DNA of 34,001 nucleotides from Promethearchaeota archaeon (GCA_011364925.1 RDOA01000041.1:1-34001); one strand, 5' to 3'. Counted from the stretch's first letter, positions 24,806 to 32,606 are shown. Translations and numbers: made by a program. The notes: a model not told the origin generated them from the letters alone.

Positions 24806-25243
24806 TTAGGCAAAAATAAATCCCTTTATCTCATTTTGAAAAGGTTCAAACTGGTTGACCTCTGAAAAATCTGTATCAGTATATCTTGAAATAAATAATG
24901 TTAAGATAGGCTCGATTTTTTGGAGAAATTTTTTAACATACTTATCAGTATCTTTTTTAGTCTTGTCGATTAGACTGTATAAAATGATGGGCTCTTTTTC
25001 CTCAAAATCAGTAGTTTGTATCTCAATTGCTTTGAACACAAACAAAATGTTACTCGATTCTAAATACTCTAATGACAAATTGTTAAAAGCATTCTTGGCA
25101 AACGTGTTAATCGCTGAGATAAAGCTCCCTCTCAAATCCTTATTAGCTTTTGAAGGGTTGTCTTCTTTTTCTAATTTTTTAAACTCATAATGGACTAATA
25201 TAAAACCTCGAAAAACAATGCCTATTTCGTATAATTCTTTCAT
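24806..25243 (-). CDS. Longin-like small protein (candidate GTPase-regulator fold)
   Basis: The 145-residue product has the layout I associate with Asgard longin/roadblock-like proteins. An opening beta strand (YEIGIVFRGFILVHYEF) precedes a helix RGSFISAINTFAKNAFNNLS, then strands EYLESSNILFVFKAIE and EPIILYSLIDKT, and a long C-terminal helix DKYVKKFLQKIEPILTLFIS. Such proteins are expanded in Asgard archaea and are thought to work with small GTPases. No catalytic motif is visible. It is convergent with the propeller gene, only 7 bases away. The fold assignment comes from pattern alone and needs structure prediction. Confidence 0.55.
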   Translation of the reverse strand: MKELYEIGIVFRGFILVHYEFKKLEKEDNPSKANKDLRGSFISAINTFAKNAFNNLSLEYLESSNILFVFKAIEIQTTDFEEKEPIILYSLIDKTKKDTDKYVKKFLQKIEPILTLFISRYTDTDFSEVNQFEPFQNEIKGFIFA

Positions 25244-25358
25244 ATTTCTTCGAACGCTAGCTAATCGATCTTAAACCTATAATCCATATAAAAATTTACA
25301 TATTTATTATTGCTCATAAAATTTTTAGAACAACCCTATAAATAAGAAAAAGTCTAAC

Positions 25359-26165
25359 TTATAGCGATTTTGATTTTAATGAAATCGCGTTTTCCGGGCA
25401 TTTAGAAATACAAATACCACATCCGAAGCAATTTTCTGACTTTAGAGTTAAAGATCTATTGTTATACATTCTTGCTCCAAAATAACACCAATTACTACAG
25501 ATTCCACAATCACTACACATTTCAAGGTTGGTCTCAGCAATAAAATCGCTTTTAATCATTTGAGGAGAGCCATTTTTTAAGAATTTGTTCATTACAACGC
25601 AGCAGCAAGGGCAGCAATTGCACACAACATAATAAAACGACGGATTTGGAAAAAAAATGATCTGGTGTACTAAACCTCGTTGATCGCATTCTTCCAAAAG
25701 ATGTCTTACCTCGCTTTTTGTAACTTTAACTAAATTTTCTGACTTGTATGGAATTTCTCGCAGCGATTTGCCAAACCCTATATGGATACACGTATTTATA
25801 GGATGGTTACAATTAGGTGCGCTTGAATGTTTTCTTTGCGTATCTCTACAGTAGCATGTAGAAACTCCCGTTACTTTTGATCGACATAAAAGTGCTAAAA
25901 CCTCCTGGGAAGGAAGAAACCTTGTTTCAGTTTCAAAGTTTAAATTTAATGGAATAACTTTACCGCCCCATCTATTCTTGAGGATGTACCGATTTGCTAC
26001 TTCAAATGCGTTAATGTTTAGTTTAGTATCGATATACCTGAAAGTTTCGAGTATAAGATTTTCAAACGCTCCGAAAGTAAAAGTTAGAATTTTACCTAGT
26101 ATAGGTATTCTGTCTAAAAGAAGATCGAATCTATTATGGAAATACCTAGAAGAAATAGATACCAT
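25359..26165 (-). CDS. Cysteine-rich protein with C-terminal 2[4Fe-4S] ferredoxin domain
   Basis: The 268-residue protein ends in two 4Fe-4S motifs, CSDCGICSNWC and CFGCGICISKC followed by PENAISL. Upstream are two unusual cysteine clusters, VSTCYCRDTQRKH...CNHPINTC near residues 97-123 and VCNCCPCCCVVMN near 180-190, which could hold additional metal. The same arrangement is familiar to me from uncharacterised iron-sulfur proteins of anaerobes. It is likely a soluble electron carrier or redox-enzyme component. The N-terminal 90 residues have amphipathic, aromatic segments but no clear signal. It is divergent from the C_GCAxxG_C_C gene. Confidence 0.8.
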   Translation of the reverse strand: MVSISSRYFHNRFDLLLDRIPILGKILTFTFGAFENLILETFRYIDTKLNINAFEVANRYILKNRWGGKVIPLNLNFETETRFLPSQEVLALLCRSKVTGVSTCYCRDTQRKHSSAPNCNHPINTCIHIGFGKSLREIPYKSENLVKVTKSEVRHLLEECDQRGLVHQIIFFPNPSFYYVVCNCCPCCCVVMNKFLKNGSPQMIKSDFIAETNLEMCSDCGICSNWCYFGARMYNNRSLTLKSENCFGCGICISKCPENAISLKSKSL

Positions 26166-26219
26166 AAAATAGAATAGAAACTAGTTTTAAATTAAATGTG
26201 AGAATAATGGAATTAATTT

Positions 26220-26247
26220 AATTATTATTCTTTAATTATTATTCTTT
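26220..26247. repeat. Perfect 14-bp tandem duplication in a divergent promoter region
   Basis: AATTATTATTCTTT occurs twice back to back (26220-26233 and 26234-26247) between the divergent starts at 26165 and 26301. It may be two adjacent regulator sites or simple slippage in AT-rich DNA. Confidence 0.65.
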
Positions 26248-26300
26248 AAGTTTATAATAACTATAATTAAATGATATAATTAATAGTATAGTTGAAATTT

Positions 26301-26819
26301 ATGAGTAAAACGAACGAGGAAATAATTGAGAAAGCGTTTACTTTAGGAAAAAAGTACGAACAAGAATGCACGGGATGCGCTCAAACTACAATTGCAGCAA
26401 TTTTTGAAGCTTTAGGTATCTGGAACGAGGATGTTTTCAAAGCAGGGAGCGGTTTAGCAGATGGGTTAGGCTTGACAGGAGATGGATCGTGTGGCGCGCT
26501 CGTAGGAGCGTCTATGGTAATTGGATATCTATTTGGAAGAAGTCGTGATAACTTTAAAGATATGTACAATCCTATGAAATCGTACACTCTCGTAAAAAAA
26601 ATGCACGATAAATACGTTAAACAATATGGTTCTTGTCGCTGCTACGATGTGCAAGAAAAACAGATGGGAAGAACATTCAATTTATGGAATGCCGAGGAAA
26701 TGAAAGCAGCTTACAAAGCAGGAATGATGGATCATTGCTCTACATTAGTTGGAAATGTTGCTAAACTCGCTACTAGGATTATTTTAAAAAGTGGGTTTAC
26801 CCCTGAGCCTAAAGAATAA
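26301..26819 (+). CDS. C_GCAxxG_C_C family redox protein
   Basis: The 172-residue protein carries the defining cysteine pattern of this family: CTGCAQTTIAAIFEALG, then GDGSCGALVGASMVIGYLFG, CRCYDVQ, and a final cysteine in MDHCSTLVG. Family members are small, putative metal-binding or redox-active proteins of anaerobes with unproven function. TTG 26292 would add three residues, but ATG 26301 fits the family start better. A TATA-like ATGATATAATT about 25 bases upstream suggests a leaderless message. The diaminopropionate ammonia-lyase gene starts 5 bases after its stop, so the two form an operon. Confidence 0.87.
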   Translation: MSKTNEEIIEKAFTLGKKYEQECTGCAQTTIAAIFEALGIWNEDVFKAGSGLADGLGLTGDGSCGALVGASMVIGYLFGRSRDNFKDMYNPMKSYTLVKKMHDKYVKQYGSCRCYDVQEKQMGRTFNLWNAEEMKAAYKAGMMDHCSTLVGNVAKLATRIILKSGFTPEPKE

Positions 26820-26824
26820 ATAGA

Positions 26825-28042
26825 ATGAAGCAAATAAAAGTTTTCTTTAATATCAACTCGAGAACTCAATTGCGTGGAAAATGCTCCGTTGAGTTTATGT
26901 CTCAAAGCGTATCTCGAAGAGTTCGGGAATTTCATCGGTTGTTTCCCGATTACCAACCAACACCACTACAATCTCTAAGGCAGTTGGCCAAAAAAGTCAA
27001 TGTAGACAAAATTTGGATTAAGGATGAATCTTTTAGGTTTGGATTAAACGCATTCAAAGTTCTTGGCGGTTCGTACGCAATTGGAGTTTACCTGAGTAAA
27101 TTAATCGGAGTTGATGAAGGAGATTTTTCTTTTGAATTATTGAAATCTCAAGAATATAAAGAAAAAGTTGGAAATCTTACTTTTATAACAGCCACGGATG
27201 GTAATCATGGGCGAGGTGTTGCTTGGAGTGCTAAAGTGTTTGGACAAGAAGCTGTTGTATTCATGCCTAAAGGAAGCTCTAAATACAGGATCAATAATAT
27301 CAAAAAAGAAAACGCTGAAGTTGTTGTAACCAACGAATATTACGACGAAACAGTCAAAATCGCAGCTAATTTTGCTCGAGAAAATAACGGAGTCTTAATC
27401 CAAGATACTGCCTGGAAAGGATACGTTGAAATTCCTACTTTGATTATGCAGGGTTATTCAACTTTGATCGATGAAATAATGGAAGACCTTGAAAAACAAG
27501 GAGAATCACTTCCAACACATGTTTTCCTGCAAGCAGGAGTTGGATCTCTAGCTGCAGCGATCCAAGGATACCTCATCACTAGATTTGGAGATAATAGGCC
27601 GCTAACGGTTATTATAGAACCTCACAACGCGGCTTGTTTGTACAAATCTGTAAAGAAAGGAGATAAGAAACCTCATTCTGTTAAAGGATCTTTATCAACG
27701 ATAATGGCAGGATTAGCTTGTGGTAAACCGAATATACTCGCTTTGGAGGTTTTACGAGATTACGCAGATTTTTTCGTATCTTGCTCAGACGAGATTGCTG
27801 CTAAGGGTATGAGAGTTTTAGGAAATCCCCTTGTAAATGACCCTAAGGTAATTTCAGGAGAGTCTGGAGCAGTGGGTTTAGGGTTATTGATCGAAATACT
27901 CGAAAACAAATTGTTCAGCGGTTTTAAAGAGAAAATGAATTTAACTGAAGACTCTCGGATTTTAGTTATTAGTACTGAAGGTGATACAGATCCAGATCAT
28001 TATAGAAATGTAGTATGGGATGGAAAGTACCCTTCTCGTTAG
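26825..28042 (+). CDS. dpaL: Diaminopropionate ammonia-lyase (PLP-dependent)
   Basis: This 405-residue fold-type II PLP enzyme converts 2,3-diaminopropionate to pyruvate and two ammonia. The PLP lysine lies in RFGLNAFKVLGGSYA, a stretch diagnostic of DpaL rather than threonine dehydratase. Other motifs are FITATDGNHGRGVAW, VFMPKGSSKYRINNIKKENAE, DTAWKGYVEIPTLIMQGY, the phosphate loop QAGVGSLAAAIQGY, STIMAGLACGKPN and SGESGAVGLG. The size matches E. coli YgeX (about 398). It is immediately downstream of the C_GCAxxG_C_C gene. The released pyruvate and ammonia suit amino acid fermentation. A close relative with another beta-substituted substrate cannot be excluded. Confidence 0.9.
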   Translation: MKQIKVFFNINSRTQLRGKCSVEFMSQSVSRRVREFHRLFPDYQPTPLQSLRQLAKKVNVDKIWIKDESFRFGLNAFKVLGGSYAIGVYLSKLIGVDEGDFSFELLKSQEYKEKVGNLTFITATDGNHGRGVAWSAKVFGQEAVVFMPKGSSKYRINNIKKENAEVVVTNEYYDETVKIAANFARENNGVLIQDTAWKGYVEIPTLIMQGYSTLIDEIMEDLEKQGESLPTHVFLQAGVGSLAAAIQGYLITRFGDNRPLTVIIEPHNAACLYKSVKKGDKKPHSVKGSLSTIMAGLACGKPNILALEVLRDYADFFVSCSDEIAAKGMRVLGNPLVNDPKVISGESGAVGLGLLIEILENKLFSGFKEKMNLTEDSRILVISTEGDTDPDHYRNVVWDGKYPSR

Positions 28043-28144
28043 GGTGATTTCTATAGTGAAAATTGATAATTTTTTAAACAAATAGTATTTTATTAAACTT
28101 ATTCTATAATATTTATATTATATTTTTCAAATGTGATTAAAGCC

Positions 28145-28390
28145 ATGTCTGAAGAAACTGAATCGAGATTCTGTCCATATTGCGGAATAAAACTTAAACA
28201 TCCATATTGGGAACATGTTCAGTCAGAACATCCAGAGAGATATACACAAAAAGAAACCTGGGTGAAACTTTATCAAGATTATAGAAACCTTGGAATGGAT
28301 GAAGAAATTTCGTTAACAGTGATCTCTGAATTGTTTAACGCAACAATAGAAGAAATTAAGTCCTTTTTGAAAAGTAAAAATGCTTTTTAG
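28145..28390 (+). CDS. Small zinc-finger protein
   Basis: The 81-residue protein (MSEETESRF start) has a C2H2-like finger: FCPYCGIKLKHPYWEHVQSEHPE, with two cysteines and two histidines. A helical C-terminal part follows (SLTVISELFNATIEEIKSFL), which looks like a small helix-turn-helix or dimerisation unit. A GTG at 28133 would add four residues; the ATG is preferred. A TATA-like run (TATAATATTTATATTATA) lies just upstream. A DNA- or RNA-binding regulator is likely but unproven. Confidence 0.68.
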   Translation: MSEETESRFCPYCGIKLKHPYWEHVQSEHPERYTQKETWVKLYQDYRNLGMDEEISLTVISELFNATIEEIKSFLKSKNAF

Positions 28391-28394
28391 GCTC

Positions 28395-28410
28395 TCCTTA
28401 TAACTAAGGA
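28395..28410. terminator. Short hairpin between convergent genes
   Basis: TCCTTA and TAAGGA form a 6-bp stem with loop TAAC, 5 bases after the zinc-finger gene stop. It may assist termination; no T-run follows, so this is tentative. Confidence 0.3.
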
Positions 28411-28476
28411 TATAATAAGAATTTGAAAAATAAATAGAAAAATTGTAAAAGATCTATAAATTAATGCTTAAATAAA

Positions 28477-28764
28477 TCAGAACTCCTCTTCGTCTTCCTC
28501 TAAGAGTCCAGCTTGCTTTAGTAAATCCTCAACACTGTCTCTCATTTTCATGACTTGCTCGTTATCTTTGAGTTTTAGATTGTCGATGACGGTATCAGAA
28601 AATTCCATAAACTGTTTAATTGACTGACTGGAGAATTCTTTGATTTTTTCTGAAGTGTCTTCAATAAATTCTTTACCGCTTTCACCAAATGCCCCACCAA
28701 CGAAATCTATAAACGCATTGTTTAATTTGTCTAAGAGATTTTCTTTCTTCCCTTCTTCACTCAT
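28477..28764 (-). CDS. Small acidic helical protein, unknown function
   Basis: The 95-residue product is rich in Glu, Asp and Lys and predicted almost wholly helical: ENLLDKLNNAFIDFVGGAFG, then KEFIEDTSEKIKEFSSQSIK, then MRDSVEDLLKQAGLLEEDEE. No membrane segment or catalytic motif is present. The heptad-like spacing of Leu, Ile and Phe suggests a coiled coil or helical bundle. On the coding strand AAGGT about nine bases upstream of the start may serve as ribosome binding site. I do not recognise the family. Confidence 0.6.
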   Translation of the reverse strand: MSEEGKKENLLDKLNNAFIDFVGGAFGESGKEFIEDTSEKIKEFSSQSIKQFMEFSDTVIDNLKLKDNEQVMKMRDSVEDLLKQAGLLEEDEEEF

Positions 28765-28975
28765 AGTTTTTTACCTTACTTTTAATTGATTCTATATTTG
28801 TTTCGTTTTTTAATGAACATTCTTTAAATAAATTTTTCCATCTATTTTATAAATTTGGCTTTTGGAAAATACTCACTGTATTTTAAAAAAACAAAAATGT
28901 TTTTAAAGAAATAAGAGGATAATTAGATATCAATTAGCTTATACAGAAGATTAAGTATTTAATTAGGTTATACTG

Positions 28976-29092
28976 ATGGGAAAAGATAAGAAGAAGAAAA
29001 AAAAATATGGGATGGACGATCTCGTAGAAGCTGCGGCGTATGAAGGAATGGAAGAAGGAATTAAAAAAGGAGTAGAAGATGCGTTGAATTGA
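28976..29092 (+). CDS. Very small lysine-rich ORF, possibly 5' part of a frameshifted gene
   Basis: Starting MGKDKKKKKKYGMDDLVEAA and running on through YEGMEEGIKKGVEDALN, this 38-residue frame has strongly biased, protein-like composition. It stops at a TGA inside TTGA, where the next frame begins. It may be an independent micro-protein or the first part of a gene that continues after a -1 shift. No homologue is known to me. Confidence 0.4.
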   Translation: MGKDKKKKKKYGMDDLVEAAAYEGMEEGIKKGVEDALN

Positions 29093-29178
29093 AAGCAGCG
29101 GGTAAAGAAGATATGTTAGATGATGTTCTCAAAGGTTTAAAAGAAGAAGGATACGGCCTTAAAGACGACAAGGAATAA
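29089..29178 (+). CDS. Very small ORF overlapping the previous one, possible 3' part of the same gene
   Basis: TTG 29089 overlaps the preceding TGA and opens 29 codons, including GKEDMLDDVLKGLKEEGYGL and ending in KDDKE. Composition matches the upstream frame, suggesting one gene split by a frameshift near 29075-29090. The TTGA start-stop overlap is, however, the same as between the glutamate synthase subunit and etfB genes. Confidence 0.35.
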   Translation: MKAAGKEDMLDDVLKGLKEEGYGLKDDKE

Positions 29179-29199
29179 AACAAAAAAAATTAAAGTGTG

Positions 29200-29209
29200 T
29201 TTTTTTTTT
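29200..29209 (+). terminator. Oligo-T terminator between convergent genes
   Basis: Ten consecutive T (29200-29209) end the plus-strand micro-genes. A run of eight A at 29182-29189 gives the matching T-run on the minus strand for the cyclodeaminase gene, so the 39-base gap probably ends transcription from both sides. Confidence 0.6.
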
Positions 29210-29217
29210 AACAGTGT

Positions 29218-30207
29218 TTAAAAGTCAATATCCTGACCAACACCTTCTTGCAGGGCTCTATCATAAACCAGTTTTCCAACTGCTACATCTTGAGCGCTAA
29301 TCCCTACAGATTTGAATACTGTAATTTCTGTATCAGATGTACGGCTATTCTTCTTTCCCGTTATAATGTCTCCTATTGAAATGATAGCATCTTTAGAAAT
29401 AATTCCTTCATTAATTGGAATTATGTAATCTCCTGCTTCTGCTAAGCATGCTTCTTTCAATCCAGCTATAAGCAAGGATGCTCTCTTAATTGTTGTAGAA
29501 TCTAATTCCCGAGCTTCTGGGGCGTGCGCACCGATAGATGAGATGTGTGTACCTTCCAATACCTTTTCACCAGCGAATATTGGAGTAGTACTAGTAGTAG
29601 CTGCTACGATAATGTCTGTATTTGAAAGTAAATCTTCACCAGAACTCATAATTTCAACATCAATTCCTAACTCTTTTTCGATTTCCGTTTTGAAACTTTC
29701 AGCGGTGTCTTTTTTAAGATCGTAGACTTTACATTTTTCTAATTTTTGGTTTAATCCGTAGAAAACACCAGAAACTTGCTTTCTAGCTTGAACCCCTGCG
29801 CTATATATGCTCATCGTGTTACTATCTTTACGCGCTAAGAATTTAACAGATACTCCCGTAGCTGCTCCCGTTCTCATCGCTGTTATAAGACTACCGTCCA
29901 TAATTCCAACTATATCACCAGTGTTAATGTCTTGAACCATAATTTTTGCCAACACAGTGGGTATATTGTATAACTCTGGATTTTTCTTATAAACAGACAC
30001 AATTTTAGTTGCTAAGGCGCTCATTTCCCCTCCTATAATACCAGGCATTATTAATGTTAGCCCTGGAGCGGGGTCTGTAATAGCTATTCTCTGTGGCACA
30101 AGCGCATTACCCAGTGTCAATTGTTTGTAAGCTTCCTCTACGTATTCCAACGCGTCTGCCATGTTTAATAACTCAGAAACATTATCCTTTGTTAAAATCC
30201 TTACCAT
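29218..30207 (-). CDS. Ornithine cyclodeaminase / mu-crystallin family protein
   Basis: The 329-residue NAD(P)-binding enzyme has the family pattern: RIAITDPAPGLTLIMPG, ATKIVSVYKKNPE with the substrate-side lysine, GDIVGIMDGSLITAMRTGAATGVSVKFLA, then DIIVAATTSTTPIF and GTHISSIGAHAPEARELD. The family includes ornithine cyclodeaminase, archaeal alanine dehydrogenase, ketimine reductase and SbnB of diaminopropionate synthesis, so the exact reaction is open. The nucleotide loop reads IYSAGVQAR, with Ser in place of the usual first Gly of G-x-G-x-Q-A. It is 1.2 kb from dpaL, on the opposite strand, which is suggestive but not an operon. Confidence 0.87.
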   Translation of the reverse strand: MVRILTKDNVSELLNMADALEYVEEAYKQLTLGNALVPQRIAITDPAPGLTLIMPGIIGGEMSALATKIVSVYKKNPELYNIPTVLAKIMVQDINTGDIVGIMDGSLITAMRTGAATGVSVKFLARKDSNTMSIYSAGVQARKQVSGVFYGLNQKLEKCKVYDLKKDTAESFKTEIEKELGIDVEIMSSGEDLLSNTDIIVAATTSTTPIFAGEKVLEGTHISSIGAHAPEARELDSTTIKRASLLIAGLKEACLAEAGDYIIPINEGIISKDAIISIGDIITGKKNSRTSDTEITVFKSVGISAQDVAVGKLVYDRALQEGVGQDIDF

Positions 30208-30324
30208 TATTTATAATACACCAATTTTGAATCTATAGAATTAATTAATGTATTATTCTTGAGTTATTAAATATATAGCTTTACATCTAAGGATTAATTC
30301 TAGATTAATTTTTCAGCGATCTAA

Positions 30325-30353
30325 ATTAAAATCTTTAAATATTAGATTTTAAT
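30325..30353 (+). promoter_or_regulatory. 10-bp inverted repeat flanking a TATA box
   Basis: ATTAAAATCT (30325-30334) and AGATTTTAAT (30344-30353) are exact reverse complements. Their 9-base spacer, with the preceding T, contains the TATA-like TTTAAATA. The position, about 25-40 bases before the gene start, suggests an operator that would block TBP binding. Confidence 0.6.
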
Positions 30354-30386
30354 AAGATGCGATATTTTCCCATGTAAGTGAAGATT

Positions 30387-31871
30387 ATGAGTGAACAGCA
30401 TTTCCTTCATGGATTCTTAAACCCTAAAAAAAGCGTGGCATTTTACGGTGCAAACAATAAGGGAGGCTCGCTAGCAGCGATTCAAATAATGGATTTAATT
30501 AAGTCTGGATATGATGGAAACATTTATCCTATTCACTTGAAATTAGATTCAGTTATGGGATTCAAAGCGTACAAATCATTAGCAGAAATTCCGGAAATAC
30601 CCGATCTTGTAATCATTGTACTTCCCGCTAAAGTAGTGCCTCAGATATTTAAAGAATGCGGCGAGAAAGGCGTTAAAAAAATAATCTTAATCTCTGGAGG
30701 ATTTAGAGAATTAACAGACGATCGAAAAAACAGTCTCACTGAAGAAATATGCAATATCGCGGATAGCTATGGAATGCGCTTTATTGGTCCTAATTGTTTG
30801 GGCGTATTCAATAATTGGTACCACCCTGAAAACGAATATTCGGCGTTTAATATCGCCATTTGGGAGAAATTAAAAAAAGGCAATTTTTCGATTGCCTCCC
30901 AAAGCGGAACTCTAAGTTCTCATATCTGGTTCGATCCAAGTAGCGTAGATGTTGGTCTAAGCAAGTCTTTATCAGTAGGAAACGAAGCCAATATTGATAT
31001 CGTGGATTGTTTAGAGTACTATAAAAATGACGACCAAACGCAAGTTATAGGATTGTACATTGAAGAATTAAAGAGAGGAAAAAAATTTTTGGAATTGGCA
31101 AAAGAAGTTACATCAACTAAACCAATTGTGAGTATCTATGTGGGAGGTACCGAAGCAGGTAATCGTGCTCTCCAAAGTCACACGGGTTCCTTAGCAGGAA
31201 ATAGTAGGTTGTACGATGCTGCTTTTAAAGCGACGGGAATTATTAGAACGGATTATGTACAAGAATTTTTAGATGTCGCACTTATACTATCTAATGGCGT
31301 ATTACTCAAAGGCAATCGTTTAGGAATTATTACAAATTCAGGAGGACCGGGCGCAATGATAGCGAATAACGCCGAAAAGAAAGGATTAATCGTTCCCGAA
31401 TTTTCTAAATCGCTTCAAATTGAACTTAAAGAACATTTACCGTCAAATGCGAGCTTTAAAAATCCAGTCGATTGTGCTTTTGATATGGATTTGCCTTACT
31501 TTTACATTACTTTACCAGAACTTTTAATGAAATCTGGAGAAGTAGATGCTATTATCCAATATGGTGTTGTTGGATTCCAAGATGTACTGGATGATTTCCT
31601 CAACTATGAGAAAATAGCAAAAAGCGCAGAGTTTACAAACCAACCTGTTGAAGTTGTAGATAATTTAGCTAAAAAACTTGTGATCCCAACAGTGCAAAAT
31701 TCACGCAAGTATCAAGTCCCAATATTGCATGTCAGTCCAATGCCCTTCAATAGTCCTTGGTCAAAGAGGTTAAGAGAAAACGGTTTCCTCCTCTTCAGGT
31801 TATGGGATAGACCCGTAAATGCTTTAGCCAAGGTATATGAGTATGTCTCGTATATCCAAAAGTCAAAATGA
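30387..31871 (+). CDS. acdA: NDP-forming acyl-CoA synthetase, alpha subunit (CoA-binding and ligase-CoA domains)
   Basis: The 494-residue protein opens with a Rossmann CoA-binding domain (PKKSVAFYGANNKGGSLAAI, PDLVIIVLPAKVVPQIFKECGEKGVKKIILISGGF, RFIGPNCLGVFN) and continues with a succinyl-CoA synthetase-like flavodoxin domain (ASQSGTLSSHIW, SVGNEANIDIVDCLEYY). The phosphorylated histidine is His265 in QSHTGSLAG. This family makes ATP from acyl-CoA, typically acetyl-CoA, in archaeal fermentation. The beta subunit with its ATP-grasp domain is absent here, so it must be encoded elsewhere. A GTG at 30378 could be used instead of ATG 30387, adding three residues. Confidence 0.88.
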   Translation: MSEQHFLHGFLNPKKSVAFYGANNKGGSLAAIQIMDLIKSGYDGNIYPIHLKLDSVMGFKAYKSLAEIPEIPDLVIIVLPAKVVPQIFKECGEKGVKKIILISGGFRELTDDRKNSLTEEICNIADSYGMRFIGPNCLGVFNNWYHPENEYSAFNIAIWEKLKKGNFSIASQSGTLSSHIWFDPSSVDVGLSKSLSVGNEANIDIVDCLEYYKNDDQTQVIGLYIEELKRGKKFLELAKEVTSTKPIVSIYVGGTEAGNRALQSHTGSLAGNSRLYDAAFKATGIIRTDYVQEFLDVALILSNGVLLKGNRLGIITNSGGPGAMIANNAEKKGLIVPEFSKSLQIELKEHLPSNASFKNPVDCAFDMDLPYFYITLPELLMKSGEVDAIIQYGVVGFQDVLDDFLNYEKIAKSAEFTNQPVEVVDNLAKKLVIPTVQNSRKYQVPILHVSPMPFNSPWSKRLRENGFLLFRLWDRPVNALAKVYEYVSYIQKSK

Positions 31872-31958
31872 TTTCAGTATAAGTATTACTAATAACAACT
31901 CCATTCTATTTTCCTAATACCTAAATTGTAATCAATTATAAGTAGCAATCCAATTAAT

Positions 31959-31973
31959 TCTATAGTCTATAGA
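31959..31973. promoter_or_regulatory. 15-bp perfect inverted repeat upstream of the transglutaminase-like gene
   Basis: TCTATAG-T-CTATAGA is an exact palindrome around one base and lies 36 bases before the next ATG. It is a plausible dimeric regulator site; no regulator is identified. Confidence 0.45.
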
Positions 31974-32009
31974 GGGATAGTTTAAATTAGTGCAATTAAA
32001 ACCTAACAT

Positions 32010-32606
32010 ATGGATTCGTATGATAAATTACCAGATGCAGAGATTCTACCAGTAGGAGACCTTTCAAAAAAGTTTTTAAGCTTAGGTATTAATTCTTTTA
32101 AGGGTGCGTGCGATTATGTTCATAATATAACATATGGTTATAATACAGACTATGAAGATAGGATGATATTTTTTAAAGAAAAAAAAGGTTCCTGCACTAC
32201 CAAGCATGCTGTTATCGCTGGACTCGCTCAAGAGCTTGACATTCCCTTATATAAGCAAGTATGCGTGTATAAATTTACAGAAGATATCACGACAGGAGTC
32301 CAAGAAATTCTAAATAAGTACGAAGTCCCCTATATCCCTATGGTTCACTGCTTTCTCGTGTATAAAAACTATAAATTTGATCTTACAGAAGGAAATTACA
32401 ACGGTAAAAAGAAAGCTATAGACGACTATATTTACGCAGAACGAGTTGATCCATTCATTAGCAGAAAAGACGAATACTTACTTTATAAAAAGATATTAAG
32501 AGAAAAAATTCTCCCATCAAAAGAAATGGAAGGAATAGCGGAAAAAACAATATTGAAAGCTAGAGAGGAAGGTATTAAACTCTTGAAAGCTTGTATTCTA
32601 ATATAA
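32010..32606 (+). CDS. Transglutaminase-like cysteine protease-fold protein
   Basis: The 198-residue protein shows the transglutaminase-like catalytic triad: Cys62 in KKGSCTTKHAVIAGLAQEL, His113 in PMVHCFLVYKN and Asp124 in YKFDLTEGN. Proteins of this class act as proteases, peptide hydrolases or acyl transferases in archaea; the substrate is unknown. No signal peptide or membrane helix is seen, so it is cytosolic. The N-terminal 55 residues form a small helical lead-in (SFKGACDYVHNITYGY). It is 45 bases upstream of an AAC(3)-like gene and may be co-transcribed with it. Confidence 0.83.
   Translation: MDSYDKLPDAEILPVGDLSKKFLSLGINSFKGACDYVHNITYGYNTDYEDRMIFFKEKKGSCTTKHAVIAGLAQELDIPLYKQVCVYKFTEDITTGVQEILNKYEVPYIPMVHCFLVYKNYKFDLTEGNYNGKKKAIDDYIYAERVDPFISRKDEYLLYKKILREKILPSKEMEGIAEKTILKAREEGIKLLKACILI

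Noticed and set aside
24855-25190. 111-codon plus-strand frame opposite the longin-like gene
   Set aside because: It is an antisense shadow; the minus-strand protein has a coherent fold pattern and start, this one does not.
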